A stretch of 64,000 nt of DNA from CAVSRC01 sp963732845 (GTDB taxonomy: Bacteria > Pseudomonadota > Alphaproteobacteria > Rhizobiales > Kaistiaceae): assembly GCA_963732845.1 (NCBI GenBank), contig CAVTBE010000011.1, positions 186,001 through 250,000 on the forward strand, in the 5' to 3' direction. Each line of letters starts with the position of its first letter. The stretch's first letter is position 1. Of the stretch, positions 8,841 through 18,100 are shown one piece after another. Under the pieces are notes generated by a model. It was not told the DNA's origin, searched no databases, and was given only the letters and a program-made list of their open reading frames with translations. The position numbers were made by a program, and so were the translations under genes.

Positions 8841-8877
8841 CGGCGGCCGCATCCCGGGTGCGGCCGCCGTTTCATTT
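8841..8877 (+). terminator. rho-independent terminator of DUF1344 copy 2
   Basis: An 11-bp stem CGGCGGCCGCA (8841-8851) with TGCGGCCGCCG (8859-8869), loop TCCCGGG, then TTTCATTT. The stem is very similar to the terminator of copy 1, consistent with duplication of the unit. Confidence 0.75.
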
Positions 8878-8967
8878 GGCGGCGGCGCTGCGACGGATGC
8901 CCTATGGGACACGGGCGCCCAGTCGTCGTACTGTGCGGCAGTGATGCGTCGAAGGGGGCACGGGGCG

Positions 8968-9765
8968 ATGACGACGCTGATCGGGTTGGCCAGGCGCCAC
9001 CCGCTGGTTGGTTTCTTTGTATTGGCCTATGCGCTGTCGTGGTGGCCGTGGCTCTGGTACCGGCTCGACCCGCAGGCGATGGACGGCCCCATCCTGCCGT
9101 TCGGGCCGTTGCTGGCGGCGGCGATCATGCTGGCGCTGATCGGCGGATGGCCGGCGGTGCGGGCCTGGCTCGGCAAGATCGCGGACTGGCGCGTCGGCTT
9201 CCTATGGTACGCGCTGGTTCTCCTCCTGCCGGCGGCGGTCACGGCGATGGCGGTCGGGGTCAACCTGTTTCTCGGCGCCGAACTGCCGCCCAACGCCGAG
9301 CTGCCGGACTGGGGAGACCTCGCCGTCCGCTTCCTCGTCATCTTCGTTCTGATCGGGCTCGGCGAGGAGCCGGCCTGGCGCGGCTATGCGCTGCCACGCC
9401 TGATCGAGGGGCGCACCGCGCTTGCCGGCGCGCTCGTCCTGGGCCTGCTGCATGTGCTCTGGCACCTGCCGCTGTTCGGGCTGGATTACGACTTCGGCAA
9501 TCTGTGGCCATGGCTGGCCTCGGTGCTCTCGGTGTCGGTGGTGACGGCGTGGATGTGGCTGGCGACGCGCGGCAACCTATTGCTGCCGGCGCTGCTCCAT
9601 GCTGCGGTCAACACTGTCGCCTTTCCGTTCGGCTGGTTCGACGGCGGCGACGGGATCCGTCTGTGGTGGATCTGGGCGGGGCTGTGGGTGGCGGCGGCGG
9701 CCATCGTGGTCACCGCCTACGGCCCGGCGCTCTATCAGCCCAAGCCGCGGCGGATGATGGGCTGA
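8968..9765 (+). CDS. CPBP-family intramembrane metalloprotease
   Basis: Membrane protein of 265 residues in the CPBP (CAAX protease / bacteriocin processing, Abi) family. Hydrophobic segments run through the whole length. Motif 1 is EEPAWRGYALPRL (the EExxxR catalytic pair), motif 2 is HVLWHLPLF with conserved histidines, and motif 3 is LLHAAVNT (HxxxN). The start ATG 8968 is chosen because of the AGGGGG just upstream; an in-frame ATG at 8944 also exists. Substrate is unknown; family members process prenylated proteins or peptides or act in self-immunity. Confidence 0.85.
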   Translation: MTTLIGLARRHPLVGFFVLAYALSWWPWLWYRLDPQAMDGPILPFGPLLAAAIMLALIGGWPAVRAWLGKIADWRVGFLWYALVLLLPAAVTAMAVGVNLFLGAELPPNAELPDWGDLAVRFLVIFVLIGLGEEPAWRGYALPRLIEGRTALAGALVLGLLHVLWHLPLFGLDYDFGNLWPWLASVLSVSVVTAWMWLATRGNLLLPALLHAAVNTVAFPFGWFDGGDGIRLWWIWAGLWVAAAAIVVTAYGPALYQPKPRRMMG

Positions 9766-9771
9766 TCCGCT

Positions 9772-10260
9772 CTAGCGCGCCATGCCGGTGGAGTGTTTCG
9801 GTTGCCTCGCCGCGCGCCGCATCCGACCCGATAGGATCATGCCGTCGCGGATGTTGAGGCCCATGAGGGCGAAATTGAGCGCGCCGGCGGCAAGCTCGGC
9901 GGCCTGCACCGCGACGAACCAGGCATCGAATGAGCCTTCGGCCGCGCGAAAGGCGAGGAAGGTTGCCGCGGGCACGAGAACCAGCACGCCGTTCAGCGCG
10001 ATCACCGGCATGCGGCGGCGCTTGGCGACCGCCGCCGGTGCGCGGCTCTTGCCGCCAAGGCGGTTGCCCGTGACCGCGGCCGTGATGATGGCCGGGATCA
10101 GGATGACCATGCCTGCGAGGATGCCCTGCTTGACCAGGACGATGATGGCCTTGTCGCCCAAGAGTTCGGCGATTGCCGTCGTCGACCAGAAAACCAGAAT
10201 GGCAAGGAAGGCGATAATGGCGGCGATCCGGTGGATCGCGCTCACGGCGGAGCGGGACAT
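9772..10260 (-). CDS. four-helix membrane protein, MarR-controlled
   Basis: Hypothetical integral membrane protein of 162 residues with about four hydrophobic segments (roughly 10-30, 43-65, 85-105 and 115-140). The tail is basic. No motif assigns a function. It is transcribed away from a MarR-family gene across a 70-base gap that contains a 12-bp-arm palindrome, so it is probably the regulated target of that repressor. It converges with the CPBP gene with only 6 bases between the stops. Confidence 0.7.
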   Translation of the reverse strand: MSRSAVSAIHRIAAIIAFLAILVFWSTTAIAELLGDKAIIVLVKQGILAGMVILIPAIITAAVTGNRLGGKSRAPAAVAKRRRMPVIALNGVLVLVPAATFLAFRAAEGSFDAWFVAVQAAELAAGALNFALMGLNIRDGMILSGRMRRAARQPKHSTGMAR

Positions 10261-10277
10261 GGCGATCTCCTGGTTAG

Positions 10278-10311
10278 ATAGCTCGCTATATGATGTTGCA
10301 TAGCGAGCTAT
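10278..10311. promoter_or_regulatory. palindromic MarR operator candidate
   Basis: Arms ATAGCTCGCTAT (10278-10289) and ATAGCGAGCTAT (10300-10311) are perfect inverted repeats around the spacer ATGATGTTGC. The site lies between the divergent membrane-protein and MarR genes, 18 and 20 bases from their starts, where a dimeric MarR repressor would block both promoters. Confidence 0.75.
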
Positions 10312-10330
10312 TCAATGGCAGAAAGAGCCC

Positions 10331-10771
10331 ATGTCCTTCGACCGCAGTCAGTCCGCCGGCTATCTCATCAACCACCTTGCCCGCATCTTCGAGCAGGCGC
10401 TGGCCAAGCGGATCAAGCCACTCGGGCTCGTTCCGGGGCAGTTCCCGGTGCTTCTGGCCCTATGGGAAGAAGATGGGCTGACCCAGCGCGAACTGGTCGA
10501 GCGGCTCGACGTCGAGCAACCGACGATGGCAAATACGCTCGCCCGCATGGAACGCGACGGCCTGATCGTGCGTACGCCGCACCCGGAGGATCGTCGTGCC
10601 CAGATTGTGCGGCTGACGCCGCACGTCCGCGCTCTCGAGGGGCCGGCGACCGCCGCCGCCACCGAGGTCAACCAGATGCTGCTCGCCGGCCTGCCGGAGC
10701 CCGCGCAGCAAGCCTTCATTGCCGCCATGCGCACGATCGTCGTGACGTCGGCGCAGGAGGATGGCCGCTAG
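10331..10771 (+). CDS. MarR-family transcriptional regulator
   Basis: A 146-residue winged-helix repressor. Helix-turn-helix at about 50-75 (LTQRELVERLDVEQPTMANT, then LARMERDG), followed by the wing LIVRTPHPEDRRAQIVRLT, whose D-x-R pair is the MarR hallmark. Helical ends form the dimer interface. It is expected to bind the palindrome immediately upstream, repressing itself and the divergent membrane-protein gene, and to be released by a small ligand that cannot be predicted. Confidence 0.9.
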   Translation: MSFDRSQSAGYLINHLARIFEQALAKRIKPLGLVPGQFPVLLALWEEDGLTQRELVERLDVEQPTMANTLARMERDGLIVRTPHPEDRRAQIVRLTPHVRALEGPATAAATEVNQMLLAGLPEPAQQAFIAAMRTIVVTSAQEDGR

Positions 10772-10823
10772 ACGTGCGTCGGCGTCGAGGGGCGCTTTGG
10801 TGGGTGAACGGCCGGCGCGGCCC

Positions 10824-12395
10824 TCACATCACCGCGCCGATCTGCCAGGGCACGAACTCGTTGTCGCCATAGCCGAACTCTTCCGACTTCGACTTCTTGC
10901 CGGAGGCCACGGCGATGATCTCCTCGAAGATCTCGCGGCCCTTCTCCTCGATGGTGACGCCGTCGAGGATGTCGCCGCAGTTGATGTCCATGTCCTCGGT
11001 CTGGCGGTTGTAGGTGTCGGAATTGGTCGCCAGCTTGATCGACGGCGTCGGCTTGAAGCCGAAGGCGGAGCCGCGGCCGGTGGTGAACGCGATCATGTTG
11101 CAGCCGGAGGCCACTTGGCCGGTGACGCCGACCGGGTCGTAGCCGGGCGAATCCATGAAGACGAAGCCGCGCGTGTCGATCGGCTCGGCATAGCGGTAGA
11201 CGCCGCGCATGGTGGTGGTGCCGCCCTTGGCGGCGGCGCCCAGCGACTTCTCGAGGATGGTGGTCAGCCCGCCGGCCTTGTTGCCCGGCGATGGGTTGTT
11301 GTTCATCTCACCGTGATTACGGGCGGCGTAGTCCTCCCACCAGTGGATGATGTCGATCAGCTTCTCGCCGATCTCTTTGGTCGCGGCGCGGCGGGTGAGC
11401 AGGTGCTCGGCGCCGTAGATCTCCGGCGTTTCGGCGAGCACCGCCGTGGCGCCCTGTTCGACCAGCAGGTCGGCGGCGTAGCCCAGCGCCGGGTTGGCGG
11501 TGATGCCGGAATAGCCGTCGGAGCCGCCGCACTGCAGCGCCAGCATGATCTCCGATACCGGCACCTCCTCGCGCGTCGCCGCATTGGCCTCGGCCAGCAT
11601 CTCCTTGATCATCGCCACGCCGTGCTCGACCGTCTTGCGGGTGCCGCCGCTGGCCTGGATGGTCATCGTCCGGAAGGCGGCGTCTTCCTTCAGGCCGTAG
11701 TCGTCGACCAGATCCGAGATCTGCATCACCTCGCAGCCGAGGCCGACCATCAGCGCGCCGGCAAGGTTGGGGTGGCTGGCATAGCCCCATTGGGTGCGCT
11801 GCAGCACGTCGTAGCCCTCCGAGCCGCGCCCGGCCATGCCGCAGCCCCAGCCCATGACGAAGGGCACGACGCCGTCGATATTGGGAAAGTCCTCGAGGAT
11901 GTCGGTGCGGTTGAAGGCGTCGGCGATGATGCGGGCGACGGTCGCCGAGCAGTTCACGCTGGTCAGCACGCCGATATAGTTGCGGGTGCCGACCTTGCCG
12001 TTCTTGCGGCGGAAGCCCTGAAAGGTACGGCGCTGGGCCAGCGGCAGCACGTGCTCCGGCCTGGCGTCCTCGGCGAAGTGGTAGTCGCGCGCGAATTCGC
12101 TGACGCCGCAATTATGGGTGTGGATGTGCTCGCCCGGCTTTATCGGGGCGGTGGCGAAGCCGATGATCTGGCCGAACTTGCGCACCGGCTCGCCCGGGGC
12201 GATCGCCACCGTCGCCATCTTGTGGCCCTTGGGCACGCGCGACAGCGCCGTGATCCCCTCGGCGACCGCGCCGGCGAGGATCGGATCGATGGCCACCAGC
12301 AGGTTGTCCGCCGGGTTGAGGCGCAGAACGCGCGGGGCTGTGGCGCGCTCGGAGAGGCCCATGGCGGGCGCGGCGATCGTGTCGGAAGGGCTCAT
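10824..12395 (-). CDS. UxaA/GarD-family sugar-acid dehydratase
   Basis: Dehydratase of 523 residues that removes water from altronate, galactarate or a related aldonic/aldaric acid to give a 2-keto-3-deoxy acid. It has an N-terminal SAF-like domain (about 25-110, with GEHIHTHN near residue 95) and the large catalytic domain with LQCGGSDGYSGITANP and NPSPGNKAGG. Overall length equals that of typical GarD, but the GEHIHTHN and PEIYGAEHLL stretches are closer to altronate dehydratase UxaA. A dedicated operon is not visible. Start ATG 12395. The exact substrate is uncertain. Confidence 0.85.
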   Translation of the reverse strand: MSPSDTIAAPAMGLSERATAPRVLRLNPADNLLVAIDPILAGAVAEGITALSRVPKGHKMATVAIAPGEPVRKFGQIIGFATAPIKPGEHIHTHNCGVSEFARDYHFAEDARPEHVLPLAQRRTFQGFRRKNGKVGTRNYIGVLTSVNCSATVARIIADAFNRTDILEDFPNIDGVVPFVMGWGCGMAGRGSEGYDVLQRTQWGYASHPNLAGALMVGLGCEVMQISDLVDDYGLKEDAAFRTMTIQASGGTRKTVEHGVAMIKEMLAEANAATREEVPVSEIMLALQCGGSDGYSGITANPALGYAADLLVEQGATAVLAETPEIYGAEHLLTRRAATKEIGEKLIDIIHWWEDYAARNHGEMNNNPSPGNKAGGLTTILEKSLGAAAKGGTTTMRGVYRYAEPIDTRGFVFMDSPGYDPVGVTGQVASGCNMIAFTTGRGSAFGFKPTPSIKLATNSDTYNRQTEDMDINCGDILDGVTIEEKGREIFEEIIAVASGKKSKSEEFGYGDNEFVPWQIGAVM

Positions 12396-12476
12396 GGCAT
12401 GTCGGCTTTCGGGTGCGAGAGAGGATGGGATGTTATCGGGTTAAGGGAGGGGGCGAAACTGCCCGGACGCTTCCGG

Positions 12477-12953
12477 TCAGTTGGCCTGTCTCCGCCGGTT
12501 GCGGGCGGGGCGGGGGCCGGCGAGGGCCAGCTCCGCGGCGGCGCAGGGCGCAAGCGGGGCATCGGTGAGAATGGTGAGCGGCGGTTCCGGACCGGTCTCG
12601 CCGTCCTTCAGCCAGTCGATCTTGGCCCTCAGATAGCTCCTCATGCCGTCGATCCGCGCTGCCTTCTCGTCGAGCTCCTGCAGCCGCTCCTCGAGGATGG
12701 CGACGTGGCGCGGCCGATCCTGCCCCGTCCGGCGCAGCTCCTCGATGATCCGCCCGATCTCGCCGAGCGTGAAGCCGAGCGACTGGGCGATGCGCACCAG
12801 CTGCGCCGTCGCCACGTCCGCCTCCGAGAATTCCTGATAGGGGTTGGTGCCGCCGCGGCGCCCCGCCTGCGGCTGCAGCAGCCCGCGCTTGACGTAGAAG
12901 CGGACGGTGTCCGGCGAGAGGTCGGCGGCGCGGGCGAATTCGGAGATCAGCAT
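12477..12953 (-). CDS. MerR-family transcriptional regulator
   Basis: A 158-residue MerR regulator. The N-terminal winged helix begins MLISEFARAADLSPDTVRFY and continues to KRGLLQP, then a wing and a long dimerisation coiled coil (about 75-120). There is no Cys cluster of the metal-sensing type. It is divergent from an SDR gene whose promoter carries a MerR-type palindrome in a 19-bp spacer, so that gene is its likely target. A basic C-terminal tail (RPARNRRRQ) is unusual. The inducer is unknown. Confidence 0.88.
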   Translation of the reverse strand: MLISEFARAADLSPDTVRFYVKRGLLQPQAGRRGGTNPYQEFSEADVATAQLVRIAQSLGFTLGEIGRIIEELRRTGQDRPRHVAILEERLQELDEKAARIDGMRSYLRAKIDWLKDGETGPEPPLTILTDAPLAPCAAAELALAGPRPARNRRRQAN

Positions 12954-12986
12954 GACATCGTGTCGGGCCTGGACCCGGACTGGCCC

Positions 12987-13017
12987 TTGACCGTGGAGTT
13001 TACTCCAGGGTTATACC
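12987..13017 (+). promoter_or_regulatory. MerR-type promoter with long spacer and dyad
   Basis: A -35 box TTGACC (12987-12992) and a -10-like TATACC (13012-13017) are 19 bp apart. The spacer carries the dyad GGAGT-TT-ACTCC (12995-13006). Over-long spacers with a central dyad are diagnostic of promoters activated by MerR proteins, and a merR-type gene is divergent 30 bases away. Confidence 0.7.
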
Positions 13018-13048
13018 AGCGCCAGTCAATCGTTGAAAGAGGCAGACC

Positions 13049-13873
13049 ATGAAGACGGCTTTCGTGACCGGTGCTTCGGCAGGCATCGGGGCGGCCATCG
13101 CCCGACAGCTGCTGGCGGACGGCTACCGGGTCTTCGCCGGGGCGCGGCGGGTGGAGCGCATGGCGGAGCTTGCCGCCGCCGGCGCCACGGCGCTTGCCCT
13201 CGACGTCACCGACGACGCATCGATGGTGGCCGCCGTCGAGGCGATCCTGGCGGATGCGGGGCGCATCGACGTGCTGGTCAACAATGCCGGCTACGGCTCC
13301 TACGGTTCGCTAGAGGAAGTGCCGCTCGCCGAAGGCCGCCGCCAGTTCGAGGTGAACGTCTTCGGCCTGGCACGCCTGACCCAGCTCGTCCTGCCGGCGA
13401 TGCGGGCCGCGCGCAGCGGCGCCATCGTCAACATCAGCTCGATCGGCGGCAAGATCTACGAGCCCTTCGGCGCCTGGTATCACGCGACGAAATTCGCCGT
13501 GGAAGGCATGAGCGATTCCCTCAGGCTGGAGCTGCAGCCGTTCGGTATTCACGTGATCGTCGTCGAGCCGGGCGGCATCCGCAGCGAATGGAGCGGCATC
13601 GCGCACGATAATCTGCTGCAGCATTCGGGCGCCGGTCCCTACAAGCCCTATGCGGAGGCCCATGCGCGCATTCTGGGCGGCGCGGACACCTCGTCGATCG
13701 TCTCGCCCCCGGAGGCGGTGGCCAGGATCGTGTCGCGCGTGCTGAAAGCGCGGCGGCCGCGCACGCGCTATCCCGCCGCCGGCGGCGCCATGCCGATCCT
13801 TCTGCTGCGCAAGCTGCTTCCCGACCGGCTGTTCGACCGCGCCCTCAGGCTGATGTTCCGCCTGGCCGCCTAA
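13049..13873 (+). CDS. short-chain dehydrogenase/reductase (SDR)
   Basis: Classical SDR oxidoreductase of 274 residues. TGASAGIG at 7-14 binds NAD(P), NNAG at 78-81 stabilises the fold, the catalytic Ser is near 130, and YHATK (144-148) supplies the catalytic Tyr and Lys. The C-terminal extension past residue 245 is hydrophobic and basic, as in membrane-associated reductases. The gene sits under the MerR-type promoter, suggesting induction by a chemical signal such as an aldehyde or drug. It converges with ribokinase; the stops overlap by 4 bp. Confidence 0.85.
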   Translation: MKTAFVTGASAGIGAAIARQLLADGYRVFAGARRVERMAELAAAGATALALDVTDDASMVAAVEAILADAGRIDVLVNNAGYGSYGSLEEVPLAEGRRQFEVNVFGLARLTQLVLPAMRAARSGAIVNISSIGGKIYEPFGAWYHATKFAVEGMSDSLRLELQPFGIHVIVVEPGGIRSEWSGIAHDNLLQHSGAGPYKPYAEAHARILGGADTSSIVSPPEAVARIVSRVLKARRPRTRYPAAGGAMPILLLRKLLPDRLFDRALRLMFRLAA

Positions 13874-14766
13874 CCGGCCGCCGCCACGATCTCCGCCCGC
13901 GTCGGGAAGCTCGGCTGGGCGCCGGCCTTGGTCACGGCGAGCGAGCCGGCGACCGCCGCCCGCGCGAGTGCCGTGCGGAAGCTGGCGCCCTCGTCGAGCC
14001 AGGCGGCGAGCACGCCGCAGAAGGTGTCGCCGGCGCCGGTGGTATCGACCGGCGTCACCTGAAGCGCCGGCACGCGGATCGCGTCGCGGCCGTCGGCGGC
14101 CACGGCGCCGTCGCCCCCGAGCGTGGCGACGACCGTGCGGCCAAGCGCACCGGCAAGGGCGGCGACGGTCTCCTCGGGCGTGCCGCCGGCAATCGCCAGA
14201 TGACGGGCGAGGTCCGCCGCCTCGTGCTGGTTGACGATCACCATGTCGAATGCGGCCAGTTCGTCCGGGAAGAGCGGCGCGTAGGGCGCCAGAGACAGGA
14301 TGACGCGGGCGCCGTCGGCGCGGGCCCGGGCGGCAGCGGCATAGTTCTGGGCGAGCGGCACTTCCATCTGCAGCAGCAGCGTATCGCCGGAGCCGAAGGT
14401 GCCGTCCGGAATGGAAGCGGCATCGGCGTGGGCATTGGCGCCGGCCGAAAGCACGATGGTGTTCTCGCCATTGTCGTCGACGGTGATGATGGCAAGGCCG
14501 GTGGTTCCGGCGCGGCGGGCGACCGACATCAGATCGACGCCGTCGGCCTCCAGTTCGGAGAGTGCCACGCGCGACAGGACGTCGTCGCCGATGGCGCCGA
14601 CCAGCCGCACCGAAGCGCCGGCGCGGCGCGCGGCCAGCGCCTGGTTGGCACCCTTGCCGCCGGGAATCAGCGCGTAATCGGCGCCATGCACCGTTTCTCC
14701 CGGCCCCGGCAGCCGTTTGACGCGGGTGACCTGATCGACGTTGATCGAGCCGAAGACCGTGATCAT
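13870..14766 (-). CDS. rbsK: ribokinase (PfkB family)
   Basis: Carbohydrate kinase of 298 residues, predicted to phosphorylate ribose at O5. The PfkB signature GGKGANQA is at 36-43, and the ATP-binding/anion-hole motif DTTGAGDTFCG near 240-250 contains the catalytic Asp. The N-terminal GSINVDQV and the PGPGETVHG loop (20-28) are ribokinase-like. No ribose transport genes are adjacent; the only neighbour is the tautomerase gene upstream on the same strand. Ribokinase is the best call, but other pentose or nucleoside kinase activity is possible. Confidence 0.82.
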   Translation of the reverse strand: MITVFGSINVDQVTRVKRLPGPGETVHGADYALIPGGKGANQALAARRAGASVRLVGAIGDDVLSRVALSELEADGVDLMSVARRAGTTGLAIITVDDNGENTIVLSAGANAHADAASIPDGTFGSGDTLLLQMEVPLAQNYAAAARARADGARVILSLAPYAPLFPDELAAFDMVIVNQHEAADLARHLAIAGGTPEETVAALAGALGRTVVATLGGDGAVAADGRDAIRVPALQVTPVDTTGAGDTFCGVLAAWLDEGASFRTALARAAVAGSLAVTKAGAQPSFPTRAEIVAAAG

Positions 14767-14791
14767 GGCGTGTCGCCCAAGAATCCGCTGC

Positions 14792-14977
14792 CTAGCGTTC
14801 GGTGAAGGGGATGCCGCCCTTGGCCTTGTCGGTCTTGGGTGTTTCGAAGATCTGCACCGTCACCGCCTCTGCCGGCGCACCGAAATGCTCCACCACCGCG
14901 TCGGTCAGGCCCTTCATCAGCTTCTTCTTCTGTTCCGGTGTGCGCCCTTCGAGGCAAAAGACGTGGACTTCAGGCAT
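14792..14977 (-). CDS. 4-oxalocrotonate tautomerase family protein
   Basis: A 61-residue tautomerase. After Met removal the N-terminal Pro (MPEVHVFCLEGRT) is the catalytic base, and the KKKLMKGLTDAVVEHFG helix and the C-terminal KGGIPFTER strand are typical of the 4-OT fold. Such enzymes shift enol and keto forms of unsaturated keto-acids. It lies 25 bases upstream of ribokinase on the same strand and may share its transcript. The specific substrate is not predictable. Confidence 0.88.
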   Translation of the reverse strand: MPEVHVFCLEGRTPEQKKKLMKGLTDAVVEHFGAPAEAVTVQIFETPKTDKAKGGIPFTER

Positions 14978-15138
14978 ATCTGGATTCTCCGGTTGCGGTG
15001 GGCGCCACTTTGCCCCATCGGGCCGGATGGCGGCAATCCTGCATTGTTGCGGCTTCTTCGCATCCGCACCCGCCCTTTTCGCAGGTGCACAATCCGGCTA
15101 AACAAGTGCAGGGGCCGTGTTTCATGAAGGGGGCGTGT

Positions 15139-18100
15139 GTGCCAATCAAGAAGATCCTCGTCGCCAACCGCTCGGAGATCGCCATCCGCGTGATGCGCGC
15201 GGCCAACGAACTCGGCCGCCGCACCGTTGCGGTCTTCGCCGAGGAGGACAAGCTCGCCCTCCACCGCTTCAAGGCGGACGAGGCCTATCAGATCGGCCGG
15301 CTGCCCGACGGCAAGATGCTGGGGCCGATCGCCGCCTATCTGTCAATCCCCGAGATCATCCGGGTGGCGAAGGAGTTCAGGCGCCGACGCCATCCATCCG
15401 GGCTACGGCCTGCTCTCGGAGAGCCCGGAATTCGCCGATGCCTGCGCCGCCGCCGGGATCACCTTCATCGGCCCGAACGGCGACACCATGCGCCTGCTCG
15501 GCGACAAGGTGTCGGCGCGCCACCTCGCCGTCTCGGTCGGTGTGCCGGTCATGCCGGCCAGCGATCCGCTGCCCGACAATCTCGACGAGGCCAGGAAGAT
15601 CGCCGCGGGCATCGGCTATCCGCTGATGCTGAAGGCCTCGTGGGGCGGCGGCGGGCGCGGCATGCGCGTCATTCCCGACGAGGCGACGCTTGCCCGCGAC
15701 CTCACCGCGGCGCGGCGCGAGGCCATGGCCGCCTTCGGCAAGGACGACGTCTATCTGGAAAAGCTGGTCGAGCGCGCCCGCCACGTCGAGGTACAGGTCC
15801 TCGGCGATTCCCACGGTTCCATCGTCCACCTGTTCGAGCGCGACTGCACCGTCCAGCGCCGCCACCAGAAGGTCGTGGAGCGTGCCCCGGCGCCCTATCT
15901 CAGCGACGAGAAGCGCGCCGAGCTGTGCACCTACGCCATCCGGATCGCCCATGCCGCCAAGTATCAGGGCGCCGGCACGGTCGAGTTCCTCATGGATGCC
16001 GATACCGGCGCGATCTACTTCATCGAGGTTAATCCGCGCATCCAGGTCGAGCACACGGTCACCGAGGAGGTGACCGGGATCGATATCGTCAAGGCGCAGA
16101 TCCGCTTTGCGGAGGGCGCCGCCATCGGCGATATGGAGCCGGGCTGCGTGCCGCGCCAGGGCGACATCCACCTCAACGGCCACGCCCTCCAGTGCCGCAT
16201 CACGACCGAGGACCCGGAGCAGAACTTCATCCCCGATTACGGCCGCATCACCGCCTATCGGGGCGCCACCGGCTTCGGTATCAGGCTGGACGGCGGCACC
16301 GCCTATTCCGGCGCGGTCATCACGCGCTTCTATGACCCGCTCCTGGAGAAGGTCACCGCCTGGGCGCCGACCCCGTCCGAGGCGATCGCGCGCATGAACC
16401 GGGCGTTGCGCGAGTTCCGCATCCGCGGTGTCGCCACCAATCTGACGTTTCTGGAAAACGTCATCGGCCATCCCCAGTTCCGCGACGCCAGCTACACCAC
16501 CCGCTTCATCGACGAGACGCCGGAACTGTTCCATTCGGTGCGCCGCCGCGACCGCGCCACCAAGCTTCTGACCTACATCGCCGATGTCACCGTCAACGGC
16601 CATCCGGACACCAAGAACCGGCCGGCGCCGTCCAAGGAGGCACTGGTGGTGCCGCCGCCGCGCTTCGATGTCGATCCGGCGCCGGGCACCAAGCAGCGGC
16701 TCGACCGCGACGGTCCCGATGCCTTCGCCAGGTGGATGCGCGCCGAGAAGCGGGCACTGGTCACCGATACGACGATGCGCGACGCACACCAGTCGCTGCT
16801 CGCCACGCGCATGCGCGCGCACGATCTCGTCCAGATCGCGCCGGCCTATGCGCGGGCGCTGCCCGGGCTGTTGTCGCTGGAATGCTGGGGCGGTGCCACC
16901 TTCGACGTCGCCATGCGCTTCCTCGCCGAGGACCCGTGGGAGCGGCTCGCCGATATCCGCGAGAAGACGCCGAACATCCTGCTGCAGATGCTGCTGCGCG
17001 GCTCCAACGCGGTCGGCTACGCCAATTATCCCGACAATGTGGTCAAGTTCTTCGTGCGCCAGGCGGCCGATGCCGGCGTCGACCTCTTCCGTGTGTTCGA
17101 CTGCCTCAACTGGGTGGACAACATGCGCGTCTCCATGGAGGCGGTGGTCGAGGCCGGCAAGCTGTGCGAAGGCGCCATGTGCTACACCGGCGATGTCCTC
17201 GATCCGGCGCGCGCCAAGTACGACCTGAAGTACTACGTCAATCTCGCCCACGAACTGGAGAAGGCGGGCGCGCATATCATCGGCATCAAGGACATGGCGG
17301 GCCTGCTCAAGCCGGCCGCGGCGCGCAAGCTGGTCGAGACGCTGCGCCAGGAGACCGACCTGCCGATCCATCTCCACACCCACGATACTTCCGGCATATC
17401 GGCGGCCTCGGTGCTGGCGGCGGTGGAGGCCGGGGTCGATGCCTTCGATGCGGCGATCGATTCCATGTCGGGGCTCACCTCGCAGCCCTGCCTCGGCTCG
17501 CTGGTCGAGGCGCTCAAGGGCACGACGTACGACACCGGCCTCGACCCGGAGGCCATCCGCAAGATCTCGTTCTATTTCGAGAAGGTGCGTGGCCAGTACC
17601 TCGCCTTCGAATCCGACCTGCGCTTCGGCGCTTCGGAGGTCTATCTGCACGAGATGCCGGGCGGCCAGTTCACCAATCTCAAGGAGCAGGCGCGCTCGCT
17701 GGGGTTGGAGGCGCGCTGGCACGAAGTGGCGCGCGCCTATGCCGACGTCAACATGATGTTCGGCGACATCGTCAAGGTGACGCCGTCCTCCAAGGTGGTC
17801 GGCGATCTGGCGCTGATGATGGTGGCCGGCGACCTGACCCCGGAAGATGTGGTCGATCCGAACCGCGATATCGCCTTCCCGGCTTCGGTCGTGCAGATGA
17901 TGCGCGGCGATCTCGGCCAGCCGCCGGGCGGATGGCCGGCGGCGCTGCAGAAGAAGGTGCTGAAGGGCGAGGCGCCGATCACGGTCAGGCCCGGCTCGCT
18001 GCTGCCGGCCGCCGATCTCGACGCCGAGCGCAAGGCGGCCGAGGAAAAGGTCGGCGTGGAGGTCAACGATCAGGCGCTGGCCTCCTACCTGATGTACGCC

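Noticed and set aside
10761..13052. 763-codon plus-strand frame over the UxaA and MerR genes
   Set aside because: Antisense frame with repetitive Gly/Val/Asp composition; the real genes on the other strand have full motifs.
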